The position numbers and the translations under genes are program-made. This document shows, piece after piece, positions 54,352 to 64,000 of a stretch of DNA of 64,000 bases (position 1 is its first letter; each line of letters starts with the position of its first letter). The stretch is from Luteibacter sp. UNC138MFCol5.1 (GTDB taxonomy: Bacteria; Pseudomonadota; Gammaproteobacteria; Xanthomonadales; Rhodanobacteraceae), in assembly GCF_900110505.1 (NCBI RefSeq), contig NZ_FODZ01000004.1, forward strand, positions 1 to 64,000. Direction: 5' to 3'. Under the pieces are notes generated by a model. It was not told where the DNA came from and searched no databases. It worked only from the letters and a program-made list of their open reading frames with translations.

Positions 54352-55039
54352 CGTAACCGCGTGCGCGTACGGCACGGACGGGTAGCGTGCCGGCGTTTGC
54401 GCGCGACACCTTCGTGCGCAGCCGATGGATCGTCATCTCCAGCCGGTGCGGATCGAAATCGCCCGACCCGTCGGACAGCGCCGCGATCAGAGCGTCGCGC
54501 TCGACGGCGAAACCCCGCCGTTCATGCAGGAGTTGGAGCACGCAGCGCTCATGCGCCGTCAGCGCCACCGAGGTTCCGTCGGGCGAGCGGAGGACCCACC
54601 CGCCGTCGTGGAACGTCCAGTCCGCGCCGACACTCGCCGTGCTCGTCGACGGGCCGGATGCTAGACGACGCGCCACGCTGCGGATGGTCGCGGCGAGTAC
54701 CGGTATGGCGACGGGTTTCGCCAGATACGCATCGGCGCCGTCTTCCAGGCCGCGCACGCGATCGGTGTTCTCGTCGCGTGCCGTCAGGAGGACGAGGCCC
54801 AGCGACGGCGTGCTACGCAGCCGCCGCACGATGCTGAACCCATCTTCATCGGGCAGGCCGACATCGAGAACGACCACGTCGACCGCCGCGGACGCGAGGA
54901 TGGCGTCGAGTTCCGCGGGACGGCCGGCGGTGCGCACGTCGAAACCGTAGGTCTTCAGCTCCGGCGCGAGGACGCGTTCACGCAGTGCCTCGTCGTCCTC
55001 GAGCAAGGCGACGGACAACGCTGGAGGGGGCTGGGTCAT
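54311..55039 (-). CDS. OmpR-type response regulator
   Basis: 242 residues. Receiver with ALLEDDEALRERV, phosphoacceptor Asp in VVLDVGLPDEDG, LLTARDEN and Lys in YLAKP. The winged helix has LTAHERCVLQLLHERRGFAV and the DPHRLEMTIHRLRTKVSRA recognition region, ending with VRAVRARGYVM. It converges on and overlaps the kinase gene at 52693 by 41 bp, which supports a pair in which antisense transcription could balance levels. Targets are unknown. Confidence 0.93.
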   Translation of the reverse strand: MTQPPPALSVALLEDDEALRERVLAPELKTYGFDVRTAGRPAELDAILASAAVDVVVLDVGLPDEDGFSIVRRLRSTPSLGLVLLTARDENTDRVRGLEDGADAYLAKPVAIPVLAATIRSVARRLASGPSTSTASVGADWTFHDGGWVLRSPDGTSVALTAHERCVLQLLHERRGFAVERDALIAALSDGSGDFDPHRLEMTIHRLRTKVSRANAGTLPVRAVRARGYVMLPPDAPATGRR

Positions 55040-55127
55040 GATCGGTCGGAGCGGCAGGACAGGCGTGCATCGTAGCCTCGCTTCCCCGATGGGTCACGGG
55101 CCATCGCTCGTCCGCCGCCCGACGCGT

Positions 55128-56630
55128 TCAGGGCCCGACGTTCTCGATCTTCAGCACGGCGGCGGTGGCCGCCCGGGTGGCATCGCACGCCGCCGCGTCC
55201 TTCGTGAGGTCGATGCCGTAGGTGGGGAAGATCGCCCGGAGCTTCGGCAGCCACGCGGAATCCGTGAGCCGGTCCGCGAAACAGGTCTGCAGCACTTCCA
55301 CCGCGATCGCCGCGGCGGTGGACGCGCCAGGCGAGGCACCGAGCAAAGCCACGAGCGACTTGTCCGCCGCGGCCACGAGTTCGGTACCGAAGATCAGCCG
55401 GCCGCCAAGGTCGCCGTCGTCCGGCTTGATGATCTGCACCCGCTGGCCCGCCACGGCTTCCTTCCACTGAGGCCGCCGCGCGTTCGGGAAGAACGCCTGG
55501 AGCATCTCGAACTGGTGGTGCGCGCTCTGGAAGACCTGGCCGATCAGGTACTCCTCGAGCGAGGCGTTCTGTTTCGCCACGGACAGCAGCGGAAGGATGT
55601 TGTGCGCCGTGACGGATTCGAGAAGGTCGGCCGGCGAACCGTGCTTGAGGAACTTGGTCGAGAAGCCGGCATAGGGACCGAACAGCAACGACGTCTTGCC
55701 GTCGATCACGCGCGTGTCGAGATGCGGCACGGACATCGGCGGCGAGCCGGTGGACGCCTTGCCGTACACCTTCGCGTGATGCCGCGCCGAAACCTCGTCG
55801 ACGTCGCAACGCAGCCAGATGCCGCTCACCGGGAAGCCACCGTAGCCCTTCGCCTCCGGAATGCCGGACTTCTGCAGCAGACGGATCGCGGCACCGCCGG
55901 CACCGATGAACACGAAGCGCGCGGACAGGCTCCGTGGCGTGCCGTCCGAGGTATTCCCGAAGGTCACGTTCCAGCGTCCATCACTTGCACGTTCGAGCGC
56001 GGTGACTTCGCTGTCGTAGTGCACGTCGACGCCATCGCCCTGCAGATGGTGGATCAGCAGATGGGTCAGGGCGCCGTAATCCACGTCGGTGCCCGTGACG
56101 ATCCGGGTCGCCGCGACTTTCTGGTCCGGGTCGCGTCCTTCCATGATCAGCGGGGCCCACTCGGCGATCCGCGCATGGTCCTCCGTGTACTCCATACCGC
56201 GGTAGCAGTGGTGCGCGCTCATGGCGGCATGCCGAGCCTTGAGGAACGCGACGTTCTCCTCGCCCCAGACGAAGCTCATGTGCGGGCAGGGGTGCAGGAA
56301 AGCGCGCGGATCGGGAATGGCGCCGTTCTCGACGAGGTGTGCCCAGAGTTGCCGCGACACGTCGAACTGGGTGTTGACCTTCAGTGCGTCCGCGATGTCG
56401 ACGCTCCCGTCGGCACGTTGCGGCGTGTAGTTGAGCTCGCAGTTCGCCGCATGCCCCGTGCCGGCGTTGTTCCAGGCCATGGAGCTCTCCAGCCCGCAGT
56501 CCTCGAGCCGCTCGACCACGGCGATCTTCAGTGTGGGATCCAGCGCGTGGAGCAGCGTGCCGGTGGTGGCGCTCATGATGCCCGCGCCGATGAGGAGCAC
56601 GTCGACGCGCGCCGCGTTGTCCTGGCTCAT
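55128..56630 (-). CDS. mqo: Malate:quinone oxidoreductase
   Basis: 500 residues, normal for Mqo. The FAD site DVLLIGAGIMSATTG at the N-terminus is followed by the diagnostic SSMAWNNAGTGHAANCELNY and later GAGGAAIRLLQKSGIP. This peripheral membrane flavoprotein oxidises malate to oxaloacetate and reduces quinone. It is last in the operon fumC-cupin-mqo; its ATG overlaps the cupin stop (ATGA). Placing it after fumC makes consecutive citric-acid-cycle steps. Confidence 0.96.
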   Translation of the reverse strand: MSQDNAARVDVLLIGAGIMSATTGTLLHALDPTLKIAVVERLEDCGLESSMAWNNAGTGHAANCELNYTPQRADGSVDIADALKVNTQFDVSRQLWAHLVENGAIPDPRAFLHPCPHMSFVWGEENVAFLKARHAAMSAHHCYRGMEYTEDHARIAEWAPLIMEGRDPDQKVAATRIVTGTDVDYGALTHLLIHHLQGDGVDVHYDSEVTALERASDGRWNVTFGNTSDGTPRSLSARFVFIGAGGAAIRLLQKSGIPEAKGYGGFPVSGIWLRCDVDEVSARHHAKVYGKASTGSPPMSVPHLDTRVIDGKTSLLFGPYAGFSTKFLKHGSPADLLESVTAHNILPLLSVAKQNASLEEYLIGQVFQSAHHQFEMLQAFFPNARRPQWKEAVAGQRVQIIKPDDGDLGGRLIFGTELVAAADKSLVALLGASPGASTAAAIAVEVLQTCFADRLTDSAWLPKLRAIFPTYGIDLTKDAAACDATRAATAAVLKIENVGP

Positions 56631-57022
56631 GCCTCGTTCCTCTTCGCCGTGAAATGGAGTGGGGTGTTCGCGTCATAGACGGCGTACGCGCGCCGCCACG
56701 GTTCGCTTCCGATGAGGCGCCAGCGATGGCCGCTGCCCGAATCGTCCTGCGCGATCAGCACGTCGCCCGGATGGATCGTGAACGTCGCCCCGGACTTCAC
56801 CTCGAATTCCACGGTGCCGGCGAGCGTGATGACGAACTGGGGTTGCGGGTCCTGGTGCCATTCGAAGGAACCGCCCGTCGCCGTCTCCTGGAACGAGAGC
56901 TCGCGGACCGCGATGGGCAGGCCGGACGCGCGGCCGTGCAGTCCCGCACCGATATCGAGCTCGCCTTCCTCGAAAAGGGAGTTCCCGTCGGGCCCCGTCC
57001 ACATTCTTACGCATCGAATCAT
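56627..57022 (-). CDS. Cupin-domain protein between fumC and mqo
   Basis: 131 residues. The cupin core has SFEWHQDPQPQFVITLAGTV (motif 1, with His but not the full HxH set) and IHPGDVLIAQDDSGSGHRWR (motif 2). Only part of the usual metal-ligand set is evident, so it may be a sensor or a non-metal cupin. AAGGAG precedes ATG 57022. It is 12 bp after fumC and overlaps mqo, so its product is made with two malate-handling enzymes; a role in sensing or protecting that step is inferred. Confidence 0.82.
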   Translation of the reverse strand: MIRCVRMWTGPDGNSLFEEGELDIGAGLHGRASGLPIAVRELSFQETATGGSFEWHQDPQPQFVITLAGTVEFEVKSGATFTIHPGDVLIAQDDSGSGHRWRLIGSEPWRRAYAVYDANTPLHFTAKRNEA

Positions 57023-57034
57023 CGTCGTACTCCT

Positions 57035-58483
57035 TCAGGCGCCGGCCAGGCCATGGCCGACCATGTCCAGCGGGCGTATCGTCTTCTCGAACAGCGCTTC
57101 GTCGACCAGTCCGGAGGCAAGCGCGGCCTCTTTCAGGCTCGTTCCGTCGGCGATGGCCTTCTCGGCGATGTGCGCGGCGTTCTGGTAGCCGATGACGGGC
57201 GAGAGCGCCGTCACGAGCATCACGCTGCCCGCGACGTACTGCGCGATCTTCTCCGGGACGATCGCGGTGCCCTCCACGGAGAACTCGCGGAAGCGATCGC
57301 AGCCGTCGGCGAGGATGCGTATGGAATGCAGCACGTTGTTGATGATCACCGGCCGCATGGCGTTGAGTTCGAAATTGCCCTGGCTGCCCGCGATGGCGAC
57401 GGCAGAGTCGTTCCCGAGCACCTGGATCGCGATCATGACGATCGCCTCGCACTGCGTGGGATTGACCTTGCCGGGCATGATCGACGAACCCGGCTCGTTG
57501 TCCGGCAACTTCAGTTCGCCCAGCCCGCAGCGCGGGCCGGATGCGAGCCAGCGCATGTCGTTGGCGATCTTCATCAACGCGACGGCAAGGCCCCTGAGGC
57601 CCGCGGACGCACGCACCATGGCGTCGAGCGATCCCTGCGCCGCGAACTTGTTGGGCGCGGTGACGAAGGGCTTGCCCGTCAATGTCGCCACGCTCGCGGC
57701 GACATCGCGCGAGAACCCGGGCGGCGCGTTCAGTCCCGTGCCGACGGCGGTGCCGCCCACGGCCAGTTCATAGAGTCCGCCTCGCGTCGCTTCGATCGCC
57801 TCCAGGCAGGCGCGCAGCTGACCGGCCCAGCCATGCCACTCCTGGCCGACGGTCAGCGGCACGGCGTCCTCGAGATGCGTCCTGCCGATCTTCACCACCG
57901 TCATCCATTCGTCGGCTTTGCGCTCGATGACCTCGACGAGGCGTGTCACCGCCGGGATGAGCTGCTCGTCGATGGCGAGCACCGTCGCGACGTGCATGGC
58001 GGTCGGGAACGTATCGTTGGACGACTGGCCCATGTTGACGTCGTCGTTCGGGCCGACGGGATGCTGCGTTCCGAGCGTGCCGCCGAGCAACTGGATCGCG
58101 CGGTTCGACAGCACCTCGTTGACGTTCATGTTCGACTGCGTGCCCGACCCCGTCTGCCACACGTACAGGGGAAAATGCGCGTCGAGTTTTCCGGCGATGG
58201 CTTCGTCGGCGGCCTGCACGATGGCGTCTCGCTTCCACGCCGGCAGCCGTCCCGCCGTCGCGTTCACCAGTGCGCAGGCCTTCTTCACGTACCCGTACGC
58301 GCGGTAGACCGCGACGGGCATGTGGTCGCCGCCGATGTCGAAATGATGCAACGAGCGTTCGGTCTGCGCACCCCAGTAGCGGTCGGCCGGCACGGAAACC
58401 TTTCCCATGCTGTCGAATTCTTCGCGGCGACCCGTGGCATCGATTCCGATCGGCACGGGACGCAGGCTCGGTGTGTCGTTCAA
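57035..58483 (-). CDS. fumC: Class II fumarate hydratase
   Basis: 482 residues from TTG 58483, which has GAGGAG 6 bp upstream; Met27 (MGKVSVPADRYWG) would give a more usual 456 residues. Class II signatures: SGTQSNMNVNEV, VGPNDDVNMGQSSNDTFP (site for fumarate) and GSSIMPGKVNPTQCEA. It hydrates fumarate to malate, without an iron-sulfur cluster. It is first in the operon with the cupin and mqo. It is divergent from an AraC regulator with the conserved operator (58614) between them. Confidence 0.95.
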   Translation of the reverse strand: MNDTPSLRPVPIGIDATGRREEFDSMGKVSVPADRYWGAQTERSLHHFDIGGDHMPVAVYRAYGYVKKACALVNATAGRLPAWKRDAIVQAADEAIAGKLDAHFPLYVWQTGSGTQSNMNVNEVLSNRAIQLLGGTLGTQHPVGPNDDVNMGQSSNDTFPTAMHVATVLAIDEQLIPAVTRLVEVIERKADEWMTVVKIGRTHLEDAVPLTVGQEWHGWAGQLRACLEAIEATRGGLYELAVGGTAVGTGLNAPPGFSRDVAASVATLTGKPFVTAPNKFAAQGSLDAMVRASAGLRGLAVALMKIANDMRWLASGPRCGLGELKLPDNEPGSSIMPGKVNPTQCEAIVMIAIQVLGNDSAVAIAGSQGNFELNAMRPVIINNVLHSIRILADGCDRFREFSVEGTAIVPEKIAQYVAGSVMLVTALSPVIGYQNAAHIAEKAIADGTSLKEAALASGLVDEALFEKTIRPLDMVGHGLAGA

Positions 58484-58613
58484 GGCGGTCTCCTCGGTCA
58501 GGCGGTGAGCGGGATTCCTCCCGGAGGCTAGGTCATGCCGCTCCGAAGCGGCTTGAAGGAAGCGGAAGCGGACGATTTTTCTATGCGACGCAAGGTTCGC
58601 CGATCGACGACGC

Positions 58614-58660
58614 GACCCCCCATACAGGGGGTCAAACGCGCGAGGCGCTTCGATAGCATC
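58614..58660 (+). promoter_or_regulatory. Inverted-repeat operator plus -10 box (site B)
   Basis: GACCCCCCATACAGGGGGTC at 58614-58633, A, 19 bp, then TAGCATC at 58654-58660: identical repeat and spacing to site A (36576). The -10 box lies about 25 bp before the AraC start. fumC reads the other way, 131 bp from the repeat. The match beyond the repeat (TAGCATC, then TCCG) suggests the same promoter class and regulator. Confidence 0.75.
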
Positions 58661-58683
58661 GGGTCCGTCTTCGACCACTGAAG

Positions 58684-59247
58684 ATGGTGACCCTCATGCG
58701 AATCGACAGCTCACTTCCATCGGCGCCCGCGGGCGTTGGAAGTTCCCCGATACACGATGTGCAGCGGCTGCTCCAGCTCGCGCTGCGGCAGATCGCGGAC
58801 ACGGAGCGCGCCGACCGCCGCGCTTGCGCCTACTACATCGAACAGGCGCTCCGGCTCCACCGGCACGCCGCTTCGGTGCGGGCCCGGCCCGGCACCCACA
58901 ACGGACTGGCGCCGTGGCAGGTCGCTACCGTGGAGAAGGTCGCGCTCGCTCGCCTGGACAACAACCTGTCGATCTCGGACCTCGCCTCCGCGTGCCGTCT
59001 CTCCCGGGGCTATTTCAGCCGCGCGTTCAAGGCGACGTTCGGTGAAAGCCCGCATCGCTGGCGCCACAAGAAGCGCATCGAGCATGCATGCCGGCAGATC
59101 GTCGGCACCACGGACACGCTGGCGCAGATCGCCGTGGCATGCGGCTTCAACGACCAGGCACACTTCACCCGGTCGTTCAAAGCCGCGGTCGGCACGACGC
59201 CGCACCTTTATCGGAAGGGTGCGGGCGAGCAGGGCGCCTCCTGCTGA
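58684..59247 (+). CDS. AraC-type HTH regulator without a sensor domain
   Basis: About 187 residues, the N-terminal third unrelated to the usual cupin sensor. The double HTH at the C-terminus has LSISDLASACRLSRGYFSRA and QIAVACGFNDQAHFTRSFKA. The short form suggests control by its own level or by another regulator. ATG 58684 or 58696 are both possible. Its promoter carries site B. The divergent fumC-cupin-mqo operon is a probable target. Confidence 0.88.
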   Translation: MVTLMRIDSSLPSAPAGVGSSPIHDVQRLLQLALRQIADTERADRRACAYYIEQALRLHRHAASVRARPGTHNGLAPWQVATVEKVALARLDNNLSISDLASACRLSRGYFSRAFKATFGESPHRWRHKKRIEHACRQIVGTTDTLAQIAVACGFNDQAHFTRSFKAAVGTTPHLYRKGAGEQGASC

Positions 59248-59357
59248 CATCCGGGACGACTCGCGGTGACCGCGCCGTGTGACCACCTGGGCGCTACCCG
59301 CTTTTCACGGTGTCCTGCCGTTTCGCATCGCAGTCTCCTCGTACCAAGGAGACCCTC

Positions 59358-59792
59358 ATGACGATAAAGACGCTCGAAGACCTCTCGAAGAAAATGGCCG
59401 GCATCGATTTCGCGATGCTGCAGACCCATGCGGCGAACGGCGAGATCGCCGGACGCCCGATGAGCAACAACGGCGACGTCGAATACGACGGCGACAGCTG
59501 GTTCTTCTCGCTGGAAGAGACGCACGTCGTCGGCGAGATCGAGGCCAATCCCGCCGTGGCGCTGTCGTTCACCGGTTCCAAATCGCTGCTCGGCAAGCCG
59601 CCGCTGTTCGTGGCGGTCGAGGGGCGCGGGCAGATCGTTCGCGAGAAGGCCGAACTCGAGCGCCACTGGCAGAGCGATCTGGAACGCTGGTTCAAGGACG
59701 GCGTGGACACACCCGGGCTGGTGCTGATCAAGGTGAAGGCCGTCCGTATCACGTGGTGGGACGGCATGGACGAGGGAGAGATCATCCCCTGA
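59358..59792 (+). CDS. Pyridoxamine-phosphate-oxidase-fold protein (general stress protein 26-like)
   Basis: 144 residues of split-barrel flavin-binding fold: MLQTHAANGEIAGRPMSNNG, the SWFFSL strand, GEIEANPAVALSF and the closing WWDGMDEGEIIP. These small proteins bind FMN/FAD or F420-like cofactors and are induced by stress in several bacteria. AAGGAG lies 7 bp before ATG 59358. It may be transcribed with the AraC gene, 110 bp upstream. Confidence 0.88.
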   Translation: MTIKTLEDLSKKMAGIDFAMLQTHAANGEIAGRPMSNNGDVEYDGDSWFFSLEETHVVGEIEANPAVALSFTGSKSLLGKPPLFVAVEGRGQIVREKAELERHWQSDLERWFKDGVDTPGLVLIKVKAVRITWWDGMDEGEIIP

Positions 59793-59805
59793 TCGTTCGC
59801 CTGTA

Positions 59806-59867
59806 GGAGCGCACCTGGGCACGATTGGGGCCTCTCGCGAGCGCCCTATCGCGCCCAGGTACGCTCC
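59806..59867. repeat. Long REP-like hairpin
   Basis: Left arm GGAGCGCACCTGGGCACGAT (59806-59825) and right arm ATCGCGCCCAGGTACGCTCC (59848-59867) pair at 18 of 20 positions, with a 22-bp loop that itself holds CTCGCGAG. It lies just after the 59358 gene and may end its transcript. The GTAGGAGCG edge recalls the 285-310 hairpin and common REP elements of high-GC gammaproteobacteria. Confidence 0.7.
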
Positions 59868-59971
59868 AACCTTCCCCTCGCAGCGTTCGTCGCCGTCCGG
59901 ATCCGATCTTCACGCGGTTCCTCATCCGGGGGCTTTCGCCGCGCCGAAAATCTGCGGTAGGCTCTGACACG

Positions 59972-60062
59972 TTCCGAGGGGTGTCCTGCGTTGGCAGGGC
60001 TGAGATGGCGGCAGCCGGACCCTTTGAACCTGATCCGGGTCATGCCGGCGAAGGGACGGGAA
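59972..60062 (+). ncRNA. TPP riboswitch (THI element)
   Basis: The leader has the THI-box core: GGGGTG at the 5' side, CTGAGA (60000-60005) and ACCCTTTGAACCTGATC (60019-60035), then CGGGTCATGCCGGCGAAGGG. The closing P1 stem joins TTCC (59972-59975) with GGAA (59-62 of the 60,000s). It precedes thiC by about 70 bp, which is the expected position. Thiamine pyrophosphate binding should shut off the thi operon. Confidence 0.95.
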
Positions 60063-60090
60063 TGCAGCGCGCCGAGGGCGTGCGCCCTGA

Positions 60091-62931
<2,841 letters not shown>

Positions 62932-62935
<4 letters not shown>

Positions 62936-63126
62936 CCATCTTCGTCAATGGCGAGGCGCAGGCGCATGCGGCGAACCTCGCCGCGTTGCTGGAGCGGATG
63001 GCGCTGTCGGGCGCCGCCGTGGCCACCGCCGTCAACGGTTGCTTCGTTCCTCGTAGCCAGCGCGAGCGGACGCGCCTCGACGACGGCGACCACGTCGAAG
63101 TGCTCGCCCCGATGCAGGGAGGATGA
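62932..63126 (+). CDS. thiS: Sulfur-carrier protein ThiS
   Basis: 64 residues with a ubiquitin-like beta-grasp, [40 protein letters not shown], and the essential Gly-Gly C-terminus (LAPMQGG). Its thiocarboxylate donates sulfur to the thiazole in the ThiG reaction. Start overlaps the thiO stop and its stop overlaps thiG. Confidence 0.95.
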
Positions 63127-63908
63127 CGATGGACGACCTCGACCTTTACGGGCGCAGGTTGTCCTCGCGACTCCTGCTCGGCACGGCCCAGTACCCGTCG
63201 CCGGCTTGTCTGGAGCATGCGGTCCGTGCCGCGCGAAGCGAGATCGTCACGGTGTCGCTGCGACGCGAGTCCGGTGGGCCCAGCGGCGGCCAGCCGTTCT
63301 GGAAGCTGGTCCAGGGGCTCGGCTGTCGCATCCTGCCGAACACGGCGGGTTGCCACACGGTGAAGGACGCGGTGACGACCGCCCACATGGCGCGCGAACT
63401 GTTCGATACGCCATGGATCAAGCTGGAGGTGATCGGCGACGACGACACGTTGCGTCCCGATGTGTTCGGGTTGGTGGAGGCGGCGCGGATCCTCTGCGTG
63501 GAGGGTTTCGAAGTCTTTCCGTACACGACCGACGATCTGGGCGTCGCGGGCCGCCTGCTGGATGCCGGCTGTCGCGTGCTGATGCCCTGGGCGGCGCCGA
63601 TCGGTAGCGGCCGGGGCCTAACGGATCCGTATGCGCTGCGTACGCTGCGCGCGCATTTTCCTGACGTGCCGCTCATCGTGGACGCCGGGATCGGTCTTCC
63701 ATCCCAGGCCGCGGCGGCCATGGAGATGGGCTACGACGCCGTGTTGCTCAATACCGCCGTCGCACGTGCCGGCGACCCGGTGCGAATGGCCGCCGCGTTC
63801 GCCGCGGCCGTCGGCGCGGGGCGCTCGGCGTGGCTTGCCGGTCCCATGGGCGAACGCGACATGGCCTCGCCATCGACGCCGGTCATGGGACTCGCGCAGT
63901 GGACGTGA
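63123..63908 (+). CDS. thiG: Thiazole synthase
   Basis: 261 residues, a TIM barrel. [20 protein letters not shown] starts the barrel, with Lys in [10 protein letters not shown] (imine-forming), [13 protein letters not shown] and [20 protein letters not shown] (phosphate binding). With ThiS and ThiO products it forms the thiazole phosphate. ATG 63123 overlaps thiS; ATG 63129 also possible. The 92 bp left in the window after it show no gene, so thiE/thiD are not seen here. Confidence 0.96.
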   Translation: MTMDDLDLYGRRLSSRLLLGTAQYPSPACLEHAVRAARSEIVTVSLRRESGGPSGGQPFWKLVQGLGCRILPNTAGCHTVKDAVTTAHMARELFDTPWIKLEVIGDDDTLRPDVFGLVEAARILCVEGFEVFPYTTDDLGVAGRLLDAGCRVLMPWAAPIGSGRGLTDPYALRTLRAHFPDVPLIVDAGIGLPSQAAAAMEMGYDAVLLNTAVARAGDPVRMAAAFAAAVGAGRSAWLAGPMGERDMASPSTPVMGLAQWT

Positions 63909-64000
63909 GCGTGTCGGGAAGGCGATGGTGACCCAGGCGGCATTTCCGGCGACGGGTGTTCCCCCTTAGACCCACCGCACCGGCTGTCCTCCCGATGGCC

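Overview
The window is high-GC bacterial DNA with dense, often overlapping genes (many ATGA junctions). Gene content (giant beta-propeller histidine kinases, a DUF2339/DUF3999 membrane pair, trimeric autotransporter, several NarL-type regulators, malate:quinone oxidoreductase) suggests a gammaproteobacterium of the Xanthomonadales, most like Luteibacter/Dyella. That assignment is inference from gene style; there is no rRNA to confirm it.

Layout. 1-221: left end of an IS3-like element, cut by the window edge. 318-11422: conserved core with a propeller histidine kinase, DUF2339 and DUF3999 membrane proteins, rarA, a small membrane protein, three copies of an intergenic palindromic repeat, serS and tRNA-Ser(UGA). 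11423 to about 19201: a decayed genomic island starting at the tRNA-Ser. It holds an integrase stump, a coupled minus-strand operon (5'-truncated cysteine desulfurase, two membrane-associated proteins of unknown function, a DGQHR-domain protein), a 5'-truncated TolC-like efflux protein, a VOC protein, a CPBP protease-like protein, and a mosaic of broken regulator and acetoacetate-decarboxylase fragments.

19364-36426: accessory metabolism and regulation. It contains a GlxA-type regulator facing an HD-domain hydrolase, a DUF2256 mini-protein, a LysR regulator facing two SDR enzymes, a NarL regulator with a GNAT protein, a three-subunit molybdenum hydroxylase (cytochrome c, 2Fe-2S and Mo subunits), an MFS pump, two exported metallo-beta-lactamase-fold hydrolases resembling methyl parathion hydrolase, two alpha/beta hydrolases, a second NarL regulator and an OprD-like porin. 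36576-48449: a third NarL regulator, then a probable operon (YcaC-like hydrolase, XapX, amidohydrolase, DoxX, MFS exporter, exported VOC protein, alginate-export-type porin), a second propeller kinase and a dienelactone hydrolase.

48545-55039: a subtilase following a YadA-like trimeric autotransporter, then a membrane histidine kinase convergent with an OmpR-type regulator. 55128-59792: the operon fumC-cupin-mqo, divergent from an AraC regulator, then a flavin/PLP-oxidase-fold protein. 59972-63908: a TPP riboswitch and thiC-thiO-thiS-thiG.

Two results stand out. The first is an identical 20-bp inverted repeat followed, at identical spacing, by the same -10-like box. It lies upstream of the third NarL regulator (36576-36622) and of the AraC regulator (58614-58660), which suggests a shared regulon. 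The second is the island operon that links a cysteine desulfurase to a DndB-like DGQHR protein through two unrecognised membrane proteins. It resembles part of a DNA phosphorothioate-type system without its DNA-modifying genes.
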